Source: Eretmocerus hayati (lineage: Eukaryota; Arthropoda; Insecta; Hymenoptera; Aphelinidae). Taken from it: DNA of 64,000 nucleotides. Made by a program: the position numbers and the translations under genes. Positions 23,401-35,100 of this stretch are shown in pieces. Numbering within the stretch: position 1 is the first letter of the stretch; every line of letters begins with the position of its first letter. The DNA lies in contig CM056744.1 of assembly GCA_029851415.1 (NCBI GenBank), positions 121,304,838 through 121,368,837 of the forward strand, in the 5' to 3' direction. Below the pieces are notes generated by a model, which saw nothing but the letters and a program-made list of their open reading frames with translations, made no database searches and was not told the DNA's origin.

Positions 23401-26400
23401 TCTTGACGATACTGCTGCAATCGTCTTCGTTTATAGCGGTTGGATTATGCGTGTACCAGGACAGCGGCTTGTCATCAGTAGAAATTTTCACAATGATAGC
23501 ATTTATTTCAACTCTCCATTCTAACATGGTGTATTTTTGCCATGCGGCAACAGCTGGTGCAACGGTTGTCGCTTCAATTAAAAGAATCCAGGTATTTGAA
23601 TACATTTTTCAAGGTTCACTAGAATCGAATGCAAAGGGAACGATTGGTAATTTTAGGTTATGATTCCAGAGATTCTTGATTCTAGAAGAGATAAAAACTG
23701 ACGTACCACAATCGGAACGTAAGAGCGACGGGACGGTGGTCTCTCTTCGACAAGTTCGAGCATCATGGACTCAATCCCAAGGAGCTTTTTGCTTGAACGA
23801 TATAAATATTTCGATAGCTATAGGAAGATATTATGCGATTGTTGGGTCCGTAGGATCTGGGAAGGTGAGCTTGAGATTCTCATGGAAACTATTTCCGCTC
23901 ATCAATCGAATGAATGATATTCTTTTCTCCTAAGAGCTCTTTCCTGAGACTTCTTCTTGGTGAAATGGAAAAACAGGATGGCCATATCAGCATCTCTGGA
24001 AAAATTTCATATGCAAGCCAAGAACCGTGGCTATTCCCTGGATCGGTTAAAGATAATATATTATTTGGCGAAACTTATGATGCGAAAAGGTACAAATTAG
24101 TTCTAAGTGCATGTGCTCTGGACGAGGACATAAGACGATTCCCCCAGGGGGATGATACATTTGTAGGAGAAAATGGCACCGCACTCAGTGGAGGCCAGAG
24201 CTCTAGAATAAATCTTGCAAGGTAAATTGTTACTTTTTCATGTCTTTCTGCTAAATTGAAACAAAACATTCGAAGAACTAGTGAAATGCAAACTACTCCT
24301 GTCTGATAAGAGGTCAGACTTTCTTATAATCTTGCTTTTACAGAGCAGTTTATAGGGATGCCGAAATTTATCTTCTGGATGACCCTTTCTCTGCTGTAGA
24401 TACAAGGGTTTGTAAGCAAATATTTGAGAAATGTGTCAACACACTTCTAGAGGGGAAAACTAGGATGATTGTGACGCATAATTTGTCACTCATAAGAAAA
24501 TCAGATGAGATAATCTTCTTCAAAAATGTAAGCATTGGTTCCAAATAGAATTCTAAAATCCATACATTCAATAAAACTTCACGATTTACGACTTTCATCA
24601 GGGTCGAGTGGATTTCCAGGGACCTTATAATAACGCTCAAAGTAACAATGAAGTAGCAAAGTTACTACTTGGTCAAAAACAGGATGACAAATCGCAACCA
24701 AACGACCAAAAATTCGATTACGATTTCGATCCTGATGTACAAGAACATAAGGACTTCCCTGATGAGGAAGCATTTGAAAATACAGAATTGATATCAGGAG
24801 GCAAGAATTTCTACGAAATCAATAGTTTGGCAGGCTCGCAAAGTATGTCAAATCGCAGTCATCATACCATCAAAGGGTCGTACAGAGAATTTCTGAAAAC
24901 AGGCAACTCTCGCTGCCTGCTGACTTTCACTTTCATAAGCTTCATAATGAGCCGAGTTTTTGTGATGGCTTATGATTTCTGGGTAACTTATTGGTGAGTC
25001 AAGACCATAACAAATGACCAAGAAATAGTCAATATTGTTGTTGATAACAATTTTTGAAATTTCAAACCAAAGAGTTCGGTCCGAGATGCTCACTACATTG
25101 AGCGGAGATCTCAACTCGTTCACTCTATTCCACCGGTCAACAGTTCCATTAGGTCAATACATTTCATTGAAAAATCAATTGTTGATAACAATGCAAATAA
25201 AACATCAGAAAAAATAGAAACGTCCTCAATTCTATGATGAAAATGAAAGCAGTTTCGTTATCTGAACTAATAACAGAAATCGATCCCAAAAGGGAATCGG
25301 ATCAGGAGTGACCGTGAGAATTATGACAGGCTATGATTAACAATTTTTACAGGATTTCATCCGAAGAATCTTCCAAGAATAAGACGATGAAAGCATCAAA
25401 CAACGAAACAGTCTCCACGGGATCCATTGATTCTTTCACGGGAATCTCAGTATTTGGAGCATTGCTCATGGCAATGATCGTATCTTTTTTCGTCAAAGCT
25501 GTATTATTCGGCACTGTCTGTATGAACGCAAGTACGACAATCCACAAGAACATGATAAATCGACTTCTGAGAGCCGTCACATCATTCTTTGATTTCAATG
25601 ACTCAGGTATTATCGATATCCTTCTGTAATCAGAATTATAAAATGATACTCGTCCTTCAAGATCGACGAGACTTGAGATAACTTCTATGTAAAACAATGA
25701 AACCTTATCGTGTACCCAAATTATGCGCAGGAACAATCTTAAATCGGTTCACCAAGGACTTGGCTCAGATCGATGAATTCCTACCAGATAGAATTTTCGA
25801 ATTCTTATTCATTCTCGAAACTATAATTGGTGTTGCTATGCAAATTACACTTGTAGCATGGCAGTCAATTTTTCCGTTCGTTCTTGTGATGTATTTGAAC
25901 TGGAAAATCCAATCCCATTTCCTGAAGGCTTTGAAAAAATACAAGAAATTGGAGACCCAAGGTATGCGAGAACGTTTTCCAGAATTGAAAATGCTACCCT
26001 ATTCTTGATGAGTGCATATGATTTTCTCATTTGATTTCAGAAAAAAGTCCCGTTTACTCGCACGTTAAATCGTCTAATTCTGGAATCACAACCATCCGCT
26101 CGTACCAGGCCCAAAAAATGGTGTGTCAACAGTTCGACGCCCATTTTAATACCTACACCAAGGCTTTCACAATGGCTGACGATAGTTTAATGACATTCCG
26201 CCTTTGTGTCGACATGACTTTCAGCATCTTCATAGGTGGAGTAATTTACAGTGTCCTCGCTCTCGAAGGAGATCGGATATCTGGTGCATTCATAGGCTTG
26301 ATCATTTCGCAACTTCTCATGATTTCTACCCGTCTACAAAGATTAATGGGGCTCTTTGCAGAGCTGTCGATGTACTCGGTAGTGCTGAAGAGACTCTTCG

Positions 26401-29095
26401 AGTATACGAATCTAGAGGATGAAAATCATCAAGACGCGGTTGAGGAACCACCTAGAAATTGGCCACACGGTGGAAAAATTGTATTCGACAGCCTGTATTT
26501 GAGCTATGCAAGTTCTGAGAAGCCTGTTTTGAAGGATCTTTGCTTCGTCATAGAAGCTGGAATGAAGGTACGGCGCTTAATTGACTCTTTTTTTTACAAG
26601 ACAGGTTTTCGAGACGATGAACATATATGGGCAAATCTCAGGAACTATGCGGTTTCGACTTTGAAATTTCGAGAATTTCCAGAATGGCAGCACATCTCCG
26701 ATAAACTTTTGTTTGGTCCAAGTAATGCTCAAACAATGATGAAATACTTGCGTAAATCATTTTGGAGCCCCGCCGTGGATTTGTGAGGGTGTAGAAGTTT
26801 TTCCCATGTATTTGCGTGGGACCCTCATATTTTCGTAATTCTAATTGGCTCGTGTGTATGTGAATACATGGCATCCTTGGTGTTGGAATAGAAGAAGAGA
26901 GATGAGTTCAATGGTTTACAGTGTTTTCTGAAGGTCTGTGGTACAAAATGTAGATGTGCCTCAACCGTCGAAACGCTCATTTTCGTCATTTGTCGATCCT
27001 CACAAGCCTCGCATCGCGACCGATATGAGGCTGTAGTAGGGGCGATTCTCATAGGCATTTCTTGAGGTACAAATATCAGTTTACACGTGGTTTCCATCCC
27101 AACGGAATCGAAATTTTCGTGTGCTACACGAAAAACGATTTTTTTGACCCCATTTACGCGAAAATAACTTTTCTCATTTCAAGCCGCATCGTCGTGCGGA
27201 ATCGAGCACACTATCGTTCTTGGGCTAGATTTGTAGGTTTTTGGATGTAGAATAATATGTCGTTTCTACAGATACGAAATATTCACCGCCCCGAGTGCTG
27301 CATCCATTAGAAGAGCGATACAGGAGAAAATGTAGAATCGGAGTTCGCTCCAACGAATCATCGGCACTCCGACGCATTGATAGGCACAGCCTCGGGCGAA
27401 AATTATATGTTTCTATGTATTATAATCCATCACATATCCAATTTTCAGACCGATCGGTGAACCGCCCCGCCTGTGGCGAGCTAAGGCGTGAGAGAACTAT
27501 GGCCCTGTTCGGTCGAAAATTGTGATTTTGTCACGAAGAAGCGTCTCCCAGTACCTTTCTATAGCAATTTTTAGACTTCTGAATGATGCAGAACTATTAA
27601 ATATGAGTAGATCTTCAAAATGATCTAATGCGAGCGGCGGAAATAACGCGACTGTTGTTCTGACAACGTGAAAATAGGCCTGTTCGGCCAAACCGCATAC
27701 TTCGTGAGATTTGCCCATATCACTCGCTGTGGTTCATTTCCATAATTGAAATTATAGATGATTGGAGGTGCTAGCTCGAGGTCTTTTTCTCTATTGAAAT
27801 AGGCCTAGTGGGCATTGGTCGATTTGAACTCTATCACTTATTCCGCTTCTGCAAGATCACATAATAGCATGAATTAATCAAATTCTAGATGATAAATATT
27901 CGCTACCAATGAAAATATTCCTTAATCTGAACTGATACTTAATACAACATGTCACTATTTTATCGATCGGTTGTGCGTGAAGCATTACTTTACGTGCTGC
28001 AGTTTTCGTTCACTTTACGCCCAGTCGGTTGATGATTTTGATCCTCGACAGGGCTCGGTACGAAAACAATCACTCTTAAACTTCCCACTCTCGCATTGAA
28101 AAATACTATTGGAATGCATTCACATCTGAATTGGCATCATATCTTGTACGCACTAAAATGGAGCGAGATTCTTGGCATGCATAGGATAATAAAATCATAT
28201 ATTGTGAGATATTTGCATAAGATTCACAGCTCAAAACATCATGCAAAAAACAGCTGTGCATCGTGTGAGTTTGGCACAATGACAGTTTGCAGCTTCAAGC
28301 AGAGCGAATTCTGCATGTTCTTGTTGCCTCATTTGCCTGCAATCAAACATCACGTTTTCCATCACGAACACAGCAAATAGCAACAAAATATTCAGCATTG
28401 AGCTCAAAGTGATGGAAAATTGCTGTAATTCAACATACTTTCGTTTCTAGGTCGGAATAGTTGGTCGCACTGGAGCTGGGAAGTCGTCGTTGATCTCAGC
28501 CTTATTTCAATTGGCGAAAATTGACGGATCAATACTTATTGATGACATTGACACGAAAAACATCAAACTCAGTAAACTAAGAACCAGCATCTCAATTTTG
28601 CCCCAAGAACCAATCTTGTTTTCGGTATCCCTGCGACAGAATCTCGATCCATCGATGCAGATAGAAGATGCGGCACTATGGGCTGCCCTTCAAGAACTTG
28701 AATTGCACAAGACCTTCAAATCGCTAGACGAGAAAATAGATTGGAGTTCTTTGAGTGTCGGGCAGCGGCAGTTGTTGTGTCTCGCCAGAGTGGTTCTCAA
28801 GAAGAACAAAATCCTCATACTAGATGAAGCAACCGCTAGTGCTGACGACCACACCGATGCTCTGATCCACAGGACTATTCAGCATAGGTTCAAAGACTGT
28901 ACTGTATTGACTATTGCTCATAGATTGAATACCGTAATGAACAGTGACAAGATTTTAGTCTTAGATAGTGGTCGAGTTGTTGAATTCGACGATCCCAAAA
29001 TTTTACTGACGAAAGAAGATGGATTTTTCTCGAAAATGTTACAATCGGGGGATAATGAAGGTCATTGTTTGACTGCAAACATTATTGAAACGTGA
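20473..29095 (+). CDS. ABCC-family (MRP4/ABCC4-like) transporter, copy 1
   Basis: Predicted plasma-membrane ATP-driven exporter of organic anions or conjugates. Coding exons: 20473?-20549, 21629-21739, 21837-21968, 22053-22257, 22800-23022, 23121-23277, 23345-23591, 23670-23864, 23935-24221, 24344-24527, 24602-24993, 25353-25606, 25731-25961, 26041-26567, 28451-29095. All introns are GT-AG and in phase. TMD1 spans exons 3-7. NBD1: Walker A GSVGSGK|S across the exon 8/9 junction, Q-loop ASQEPWLF, signature LSGGQ, Walker B IYLLDDPFSAVD, H-loop VTHN. An acidic linker is in exon 11 and TMD2 in exons 11-14. NBD2: GRTGAGKSS, LPQEPILF, LSVGQRQ, ILILDEATASAD, IAHRLNT. NBD1 has D where NBD2 has the catalytic E, the usual ABCC asymmetry. 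Exon 1 has no in-frame ATG back to a TGA at 20383. A possible acceptor (CACTCAG, ending at 20472) suggests an upstream start exon, or the start is lost. About 1285 residues. Confidence 0.9.
26568..28450 (+). other. Expanded intron 14 of ABCC copy 1
   Basis: 1883 bp, against 71 bp for the homologous intron of copy 2 (44637-44707). The extra DNA contains no gene I recognise. A short palindrome TTTCGTGTGCTACACGAAA lies near 27117-27135. Higher-GC patches at 27290-27480 and the 94-codon frame at 28096-28380 show no known domain. Confidence 0.8.
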
Positions 29096-29254
29096 TTCTT
29101 TCTGATGCTTTAAATGTACTGTGCTCTTAATATAAATCCTTTAGTTTCCGAAAAATGGTGTCTTAGGGAGGTGATCACGGTACAGGAGTTACTCCGATAA
29201 ATTCACTCTCTGCCACCCTATTGCGTGGAAACAAAGTATTCTTTTAATAATACC
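29096..29254. other. 3' flank of ABCC copy 1
   Basis: AT-rich. There is no canonical AATAAA close to the stop; an AATATAAA-like motif near 29131 is the best poly(A)-signal candidate. Confidence 0.4.
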
Positions 29255-29400
29255 TTGTACACTCCCCAGTGGTCTGAACTGACCAGCACAGCTCACTTCA
29301 CGATCTTTCTGTTTCACTTTTTTCCCACCTTTATCAATGAGTGCGAGTGAGACAGTGCGATGTCGAGCTTGGACAGTTCAGACCGCTGGATAGTGTACAA
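29255..29400. mobile_element. Small fold-back MITE, 146 bp
   Basis: Ends TTGTACACTCCCCAGTGGTC and GACCGCTGGATAGTGTACAA are imperfect inverted repeats that continue as CTGAACTG / CAGTTCAG. No clear target-site duplication. Confidence 0.65.
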
Positions 29401-31500
29401 TCTGCTTCCGAAGCCCTTTAATGATTCATCCTTCACCGCCGCGGATAATCATTTTTCCAAATTTTCCGATTTCTGGTGAACTTATGCCCGATCTAACATT
29501 CTGGTAGCTTCTTTTATCAAGTCTGAGAACACAAAATCATACTCTCACTCTGGCGGTTCTGCAAGACTTATCGATATGAATGATGAAACGCGTCCACTAT
29601 TAATCAGATCTCGGATAAGATCAACTGAAGAATAAAGTTCTCCTACACGTGAAAGATCAATCTCACCACCTTAACTATTTAGGGAACCGGACCGAAATCA
29701 TACAGGTTTTGCAGTGAGACAGCACTCGGAACTAAGCGCGCTAAAGGACTTTGAATTGCAACTATTGAAATGATAAGTGAAAACATTTACAAACCCACAG
29801 CTCTCAGCGTTCGCAGTTTCTCTTGACGTTTAATAAGAAATCTGTCCAAATTCACCCCGCTCTTTGAGACTTTTTTTCGACAGAATTTGGCGTAAAATTG
29901 GACAATCCTCCATAATCGAGGCACACGGCAATAATCTTCACCCATTCGGGTTGCACATGCTCGCTAAACACGTGGTAATAAACCAAAATCAAAATGGAAC
30001 CCCACCCGCGAAATTCACATTCTCCCGTAGCCTCAGCTATTGAGGCATTCTAAGATTATTCCTGGACGTTGTTGAACCGGGTGCTTCATTGGTGCGATAT
30101 CATCTCCAGCAACCGACAATCAGCTTGCAGATCCAAAGAACCAACTTTTTGTCGTTTTCTTTCATGCTGCATGAGCCTATACTCACCCTAGAGAAACGAT
30201 CAAAATGATCGTGTGTGTCAATCAAGCAAATATCAATAGATAGTAAAGTGACGTTGCGGGTAGAAAGCGAACAATCATTTCGAACACGGTGACAGCGACT
30301 TCTGATCTTGAGTCCGACTTCCATGACGGTTTATTTTTTGATGTTGTAATTATACTTTCTGACCCATTTGCAATCACCTAACTAACCCACACTCCTCTCG
30401 GGCTGTGACAGATTCGCGCAAATACATACGCGCCCATGATCCCGCAAAAACACGTGTGTGCACTCGGTCGACCGATTCAACATTCAATCTGTCCAAAAAT
30501 GCCACCGACCGTTTGATCATAAACCCGCAATTATCAGCCTCTACCTCTGTCAATTTTGACCCACGGTAGCTCAAAATCTCCGTTCTGTAATGTAGTTTTT
30601 CACTTCCGAATGGCGATTGAGTCCGTCCACTTTGGCACAAGAAGCGTGAACTCTTTTTTTTTGCATTTGCAGAACAAACCGGGTGAGGCCCTCAAAAAGC
30701 ACCCTTGTGTTGGCATAGACTCCGTTTATCGTTAGAGCTGGCCTTACCGCGATGAAAATCATGGTCTATATAAAGAAAGTATCTACGCGGTGGAAGCTCA
30801 AACTCAGCCCAGACAGAGCTATCTGTCTTGTCCAAATTTGCCACTGTCCAAATCTATCCCGATCTCCCTTATAGTGTCTCCATAGCTGGAATTTTGAAGG
30901 AATCATCAGCCTATAGCTAAGCCTGATCACAAAACGCACTGAAAAACATCCCTTCCCTTTGATGGTTTGGCCTGATTCGTTACTTAATTTTTATGATCGT
31001 CCAAGGACTGCTTATGATGTATTTTTAAAATCAAAGAGAGGTCTGATAATTTAATACATGCGTGAATAAGAGCTTCACCTCTTCATGTTGAGATTCAGTG
31101 CTCAGAAGTTTCTTCCACCAATATAAGAAGCCCACGAAAAAAAGGAGTATCATCTGCTGTGGAGCAAGGGTGTGAGTGTATACTAACAAGAACATAGGTC
31201 TATAGCTATGGATCTAAACGCGGAAGAAAGAAATGTTGTTATGAAATGAAGATCTTTTTCTGTAAACCTAGATGTCACAATAAATGTGTTATTTTCCAAT
31301 CTCATTATTCACAAAATGTACCCCCGAAGCTGCCAATTGCTAAACAATGTACACATAGCGGTCATTCTCATTTGAATTCCTGATGATGAGTTATCCAAAA
31401 AATACACAAATAAATACAAGAGATATCATGCCTATCGTGATCGAATGAGCGTTGAATATATGAAGCAAGAAATTCTTTTATATTAACATCACTGGTATGC
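29401..31500. other. Gene-free stretch between the two ABCC genes
   Basis: No recognised gene. A 46-codon minus-strand frame, 30324 to 30187, ends at a strong-looking donor (AGG|GTGAGTAT), but no partner exon could be identified. A TATATAAA at about 30766 has no transcript support. Confidence 0.4.
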
Positions 31501-31502
31501 CT

Positions 31503-33655
31503 GTTACACTGCATAACAAAATTTTGGGCCTGAAATAATGCATGGACGGGACAATAATTTTCTTGTGTATTTTTCAACGCTGAAACCGAATCCGAGCTCA
31601 GATTTGCGCCCACGCGTCAGGATTTTTTTAAATCGAAACAAACTGATTGCCTAAAAAACAGCGTGATCTCGCGTTTTTCGCTAATTTTGTGAACTGAAGG
31701 TCTCTTAGCCAGGGAGTACATATGGGTCAAAACGCATATCAAAATGTGTTTCCCTACGTATTTTGACCCGCTGAACCCGATCCTGGTATTTTTAGAGCCT
31801 TATATTGCAACCTCGAAGCCGTATGAGCTTATTAGTCCATCTAGTATTTGGAAAAAGTCTAACTTTGCAATAAATCTTCGAAAAATCATAAAACAGTCTA
31901 GAATCGACCAAATTAGACGTCCAATCTCGCATTTTCTTCGTTTTGTAACATTCCTTGAAGGAAAAATTTGTTCAACAGCCGCAGAGGCACTGATTTGATG
32001 TCATAAATTTTTCTATCAAACACCTGTTTTTGTCATAGCTTTTACTGTGCTGAAATCACGAGGAGAAAAGTTTCCGCACGGGGTATCCGAACATGATTTT
32101 CCAACGCAAAATGACCCGCTCAACACAAACTCGTGGTTCATTCAGAGCTAACACGCCAGAATTTTCTTCTAACCACAAGAAACCGGTTTTTCGAGGAGTT
32201 TTCTTGACCTACACCAAATTCCTGACATGGTATCCAAAAACAAACCACGAGCTCGTATTTAGACGGTCATTTTGCATCGGGAAACCACATTTGGATACCC
32301 TATACAAGGAGAAATTTTCCTCCTCGTGATTTTAGCACAGCAAAAGTTATGACCAAATTAGGTGTTTAAAAAACAAATTCTTACGTAAGACCAGTGCCTC
32401 ACTACAAAAAGAAAACCTTGAATTAAGCTTAGATTCCAGCTGAATATCAGGCGCAACAAAATTCAGATACGACATTTGCGAAGTCAGAAAATTTTTTTCT
32501 GAAATGAGCATCAATCTTTAATCAAGCATCCGCTCGCGCTGAATTTAATACCTGTGTCAATGTTTATCAATTTTATAATAGGTTAGACTGTTTATGTTTG
32601 CCTTTTGGACTATGAAGTATCATGTTTCAGAGATTTTTGCACGAGCTCTGAAAGATCTTGGCGAATCTTGCAATCATAGTAAGGTGGAAGCTCTCATAGT
32701 GAAACGAAAGAAAAGAAGAGGTGAAAGTCGATTACATGCTGCAGGCAAACTCTGAGATTTTTTACTTTCTTTCGTGGGATAGTCTCGTACAGTGAATTTT
32801 GAAGGATATTTTTAAAAAACGAAACAGCGATACAGTCTAAGGGAAAATTTTGTCGGTATCTTTTCGCTTTATCCGAGGCTTTATCGGTGCACGATGTCGA
32901 ATCACGCTGAGGAAAACTCTTCAAACCATTCACTCGCATCTCCTTATCAATATGCCACAACACAAGAATCTGTTGTGCTTCACCTTAAACTCAAAACAAT
33001 ATTGATTCGGGCAATGTGATGTGTGAGTCGGGATAATAATAATAGTGTCATCCGACTCAAATTTAACCAGGGGCGATCCCAACTTTGAAAATTCGACACC
33101 AATTTGTATCGAAAAATCATGATCCCCACGGCAGACTCTGAAATTCATCAAAATCATCTGGATATAATCGACCCGGCGAAAATTGCATTCTGAAAATCAT
33201 AATCGAACGATTTTCAGATGCAACATTAAGGACCCTGTGCATGCTGAAGTCGAGATTTCCTTTTTGTAGTGCTCTACGGCTGTTGGACAAATTTTTCCCC
33301 TTCAAGTATGTTACAAAACGAAGAAAATGCGAGGTTGAACGTCTAATTCAGTCCATTCTAGACTGCTTGATGATTTTTCGAAGATTTATTGCAAAATTCG
33401 ACTCTTTTTCCAAATACCAGGTGGGCTTTCGACCCATCTGTACTCCCTGGCTAAGTGACTTCCAGTTTACAAAATTAGCAAAAAACATGAAAAAGGCTGT
33501 TTTTAAGAGAATCAGTTTGTTTCAATTTAAAAAAAAAAAACTGACCTGTAGGTGCAAATCTGAGCTCGGATTCGGTTTCAGCGTCGAAAAACCCAAGAAA
33601 ATCATTGTGCGGTCCATGCATTATTTCAGACCCAGAATTTTGTTGCGCAGTGTTA
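31503..33655. mobile_element. Composite long inverted repeat, 2.15 kb
   Basis: Outer arms 31503-31995 and 33235-33655 are diverged reverse complements; landmarks are CATAACAAAATTTTGGG, GAATCCGAGCTCAGATTTGC and CTTAGCCAGGGAGTACA with their complements. Inside, 31980-32170 and 32215-32398 form a second inverted repeat (TGTGCTGAAATCACGAGG and complement). About 870 bp between 32399 and 33272 appears inserted. No transposase. Confidence 0.75.
32396..33272. mobile_element. Possible hAT-like insertion within the inverted repeat
   Basis: Short inverted ends ACTACAAAAAGAAAA (32396) and TTTCCTTTTTGTAGT (to about 33274) interrupt the otherwise continuous palindrome. Flanking TGCCTCAC and TGCTCTAC could be an aged 8-bp target duplication (6 of 8 match). 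Internal sequence is non-coding as far as I can tell. Confidence 0.35.
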
Positions 33656-33659
33656 TTAA

Positions 33660-34570
33660 TTAAATAACGACTGCGCAACGGTTATCAAATCAACGGTACT
33701 TACCTCAGTGTTTCCGCCGAATGATGTATCTCTTCTCTCAAATGTTTTTCTCGTGGTATGAAAATGAATATGATACAACTCAAACCAACTCCGGCGTCGG
33801 ATTCTACGGTCAAAATTATTGCCGAAAGGTATGTTCCATCCTCCACGATTTTACATATCCTCTCATCTAAAATTCACGAGTGACGTAAAAATTGCACCCA
33901 CTTCTATGATATGATAGATAATCCGGTGACTGAGGGAATTCGACTATGGGATAACCATTCATCGAACATGAACAGATCATCTGTAACCTGGAAATCCCGT
34001 CCGTTAGGGTATATATGCCGATCTCAAAAAATGAGCGCTCGTCGACATCTTCACAAATTTTTTCTACATTCATTATGTTAGAACGAGAGATGATGGGTGA
34101 TTTGGACCGTCCCCGAATCATTTTTGCATTTCCTAGAAGACTAGGAGTGATTTTTCTATTTTTCGTGTTTGTACAGGTTGAAATTCACCGAGGAATTGTG
34201 TTCAGTAAAACTGTTGACAAATTTCTTCAATGGGACCAATCTTGACATCTTTCAACGCATTCGATTTTCTGTCTCAAGACCTTCAAAATCCGACTTTGAA
34301 AGTTGCAAGATTTGGATCTGGAGTTATTTTAAGGGCAAAATGCGGAGATCATTCGTGAACTATGAAGGCCAACGTCAGATTGTACCCAACATTACGCCCC
34401 CGTATGATAATTGTGTGAAATCGCATTGGTGTGAGTGCCCCCGCGCTGATTGGTGCCAATTCATGGGTTAAGTCTGATATCACTGTATGTAGCCCTGTTG
34501 ACCATGCTTGGCTAAACTATACATCGGCCACGCAGGCGCGAGCAGAAGACACAATTTAGACGTCTCCACG
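33660..34570. other. Gene-free stretch, nothing recognised
   Basis: AT-rich sequence with short open frames only. Confidence 0.5.
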
Positions 34571-34572
34571 AT

Positions 34573-35098
34573 CCATCCATATAGCTCTCTCAATCAAAGG
34601 GGAGGGGATTCCCGGAGAGTGCGCGCGCGGGGGAATCCTGCTGTTTCTGTTCGAGCGATGTGGCGCGCAAACTCAAATGGAACAAAACATGATCCGGAGC
34701 ACGTACGAGTGGGCAAAATCCCATCGCGCGCGCGGTTGTCTTCGGTCCATATTCCATGGAAATAAATCACCGAATCGAAGTCTGTTCGTCCTCAAAAGTC
34801 GTTTACCGTAGAATCAGGAACGGAATCGCAGGCAACAATAACGAAATCGCGGGTAACAATAACAAATCGAAAATAGCAAATACAATTCATCCATGGCTCT
34901 CTCAATCGAAGGGGAGGGGATTCCCGGAGAGATCGCGCGCGGGGGAATCCTGCTGTTCCTGTTCGAGCGATGTGGCGCGAAAACTCGTTCATCGTAGATT
35001 CAGGAAAGGAATCGCAGGCAACAATAGCGAAATCGCGGGTAACAATAACAAATCAAAAATAACAAATCCGCGCGCTCGCGCGCGTCTTAAGTTCCTAG
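34573..35098 (+). mobile_element. Helitron 3' region with 312-bp tandem repeat
   Basis: Two tandem units are offset by 312 bp (GCTCTCTCAATC at 34584 and 34896), each with GGGGAGGGGATTCCCGGAGAG and a GCAGGCAACAATA / GCGGGTAACAATA series. The segment ends in a GC-rich hairpin (CGCGCGCTCGCGCGCG, 35070-35085), a short spacer and CTAG at 35095-35098 followed by T. This is the hallmark of a Helitron 3' terminus. The 5' end and any Rep/helicase gene are not found. Confidence 0.65.
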
Positions 35099-35100
35099 TA

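Noticed and set aside
26764..26780. GCCCCGCCGTGG as another end of the ACCCCGCC element family
   Set aside because: Only the 7-8 bp core matches, and flanking sequence shows no similarity to the arms.
30187..30324. 46-codon minus-strand exon ending at AGG|GTGAGTAT
   Set aside because: The donor is good, but no downstream exon or known peptide could be identified; a single signal is not enough.
30760..30815. TATATAAA with a TCAG initiator-like site as a promoter
   Set aside because: Both motifs are short and frequent in AT-rich DNA, and no gene follows.
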